6,438 nucleotides of DNA, taken from assembly GCA_013331315.1 (NCBI GenBank), contig DUGQ01000217.1, positions 1-6,438 of the forward strand, in the 5' to 3' direction. Under the pieces are notes generated by a model that did not search any database, had not been told where the DNA came from, and saw only the letters and a program-made list of their open reading frames with translations. Position numbers and translations under genes: made by a program. This DNA is from Thermoplasmata archaeon (GTDB lineage: Archaea; Thermoplasmatota; Thermoplasmata; UBA10834). Shown one piece after another: positions 6,280 to 6,438 of the stretch (positions within the stretch are counted from its first letter, which is position 1; each line of letters starts with the position of its first letter).

Positions 6280-6298
6280 ATGCCATCCTTTTGCCATG

Positions 6299-6373
6299 TT
6301 CCACAGCGGCGAGACTTGCCTGGTCTCGCAAGGGGATGTGCGCGACGAGGCGTGAACCCACGAACGGCTGGAA
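6299..6373 (+). promoter_or_regulatory. Candidate structured 5' leader with Shine-Dalgarno-covering closing helix
   Basis: The predicted transcript start region can pair with the end of the leader: TTCC (6299-6302) with GGAA (6370-6373), and AGC (6305-6307) with GCT (6367-6369), leaving AC as a bulge. Inside are a perfect 7-bp hairpin, GCGAGAC (6309-6315) with GTCTCGC (6323-6329) around a 7-nt loop, and a 4-bp hairpin, CGTG (6351-6354) with CACG (6359-6362) around AACC. The GGAA arm is part of the Shine-Dalgarno sequence of the next gene. The pairings are exact and visible; a regulatory role is inference. I recognise no known riboswitch class or tRNA. Confidence 0.4.
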
Positions 6374-6378
6374 GTGAT
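6370..6378 (+). promoter_or_regulatory. Shine-Dalgarno sequence for the gene at 6382
   Basis: GGAAGTGAT matches the extended archaeal consensus GGAGGTGAT at 8 of 9 positions and ends 3 nt before the ATG at 6382. It identifies that ATG as the start, together with an in-frame TGA immediately upstream (6379-6381). Confidence 0.7.
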
Positions 6379-6381
6379 TGA

Positions 6382-6438
6382 ATGGCAGAAGAGGCAGGGA
6401 GCGCGCCCTCGAAGAAGGAGCGCCAGGGCAAGTCGAAG
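6382..6438 (+). CDS. Unidentified gene, N-terminal 19 codons only (runs off the window)
   Basis: The frame begins at ATG 6382 and is open to the window end, encoding MAEEAGSAPSKKERQGKSK. This charged, lysine-rich tail looks unstructured; such tails are common on archaeal ribosomal, nucleoid and other nucleic-acid-binding proteins, but that is too general to name a family. The start is well supported by a near-consensus Shine-Dalgarno sequence and an immediately preceding in-frame stop. It has its own TATA box and a leader of about 80 nt, unlike the apparently leaderless DUF1611 gene, so its expression may be controlled after transcription begins. I do not assign a function. Confidence 0.65.
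   Translation, partial: MAEEAGSAPSKKERQGKSK

Noticed and set aside
6286..6292. T-rich terminator after polB
   Set aside because: Only four consecutive Ts are present, and they lie downstream of the next gene's TATA box, so the call is too weak.
6296..6355. A 19-codon upstream ORF in the last gene's leader (starts MFHSGETCLV)
   Set aside because: Its ATG is only about 20 bp from the TATA centre, probably upstream of the transcription start, and it has no Shine-Dalgarno sequence; it would deserve reconsideration only if the mapped start is at or before 6296.
6299..6373. tRNA or known small RNA
   Set aside because: The length and closing stem resemble a tRNA, but there is no T-loop consensus on either strand, no D-arm and no plausible anticodon arm; C/D box motifs are also absent.

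Overview
The window is archaeal and almost entirely coding. The evidence is the gene content: an RNA polymerase subunit F tail, a DUF655 protein, an archaeal-type KsgA/Dim1, an archaeal TGS-domain GTPase of the YchF group and a family B DNA polymerase ending in a PCNA-binding-like tail. There are also TATA-like boxes at archaeal spacing from start codons. The DNA is clearly GC-rich by eye. A euryarchaeal lineage, possibly Thermoplasmata-related, fits the protein style, but this placement is inference and I could not test it by alignment.

Layout. (1) At 1-1473 on the + strand lies the end of a conserved archaeal information-processing cluster: the last codons of rpoF (Rpb4-like), then the DUF655 gene, then ksgA/rsmA. 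The genes are tightly packed. A ten-codon mini-ORF bridges the DUF655 stop and the ksgA start with ATGA overlaps at both ends. (2) At 1448-2518 on the - strand lies a DUF1611-family P-loop protein, convergent with ksgA and overlapping its 3' end by 26 bp. Its TATA box lies about 28 bp upstream of the ATG, so its mRNA is probably leaderless; a 6-bp inverted repeat overlaps that box. (3) The divergent spacer 2519-2663 carries this promoter and one for the + strand pair. (4) At 2664-6256 on the + strand lie the ychF-like GTPase and polB, joined by a TGATG stop/start overlap and so likely transcribed and translated together. (5) At 6257-6438 there is a strong TATA box, a leader of about 80 nt that can fold with its closing helix covering the Shine-Dalgarno sequence, and the first 19 codons of an unidentified gene.

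How the genes fit together: transcription (RpoF), rRNA modification (KsgA), a putative nucleic-acid-binding protein (DUF655), a ribosome-linked GTPase and the replicative or repair polymerase are all housekeeping functions. DUF1611 is the metabolic outlier. I see no mobile element, CRISPR array, tRNA, rRNA or intein, and no non-coding gap over 300 bases. Nothing here amounts to a clear new system. The most interesting points are the structured leader before the last gene, the mini-ORF bridge before ksgA, and the promoter layout and two P-loop-like motifs of the DUF1611 gene.
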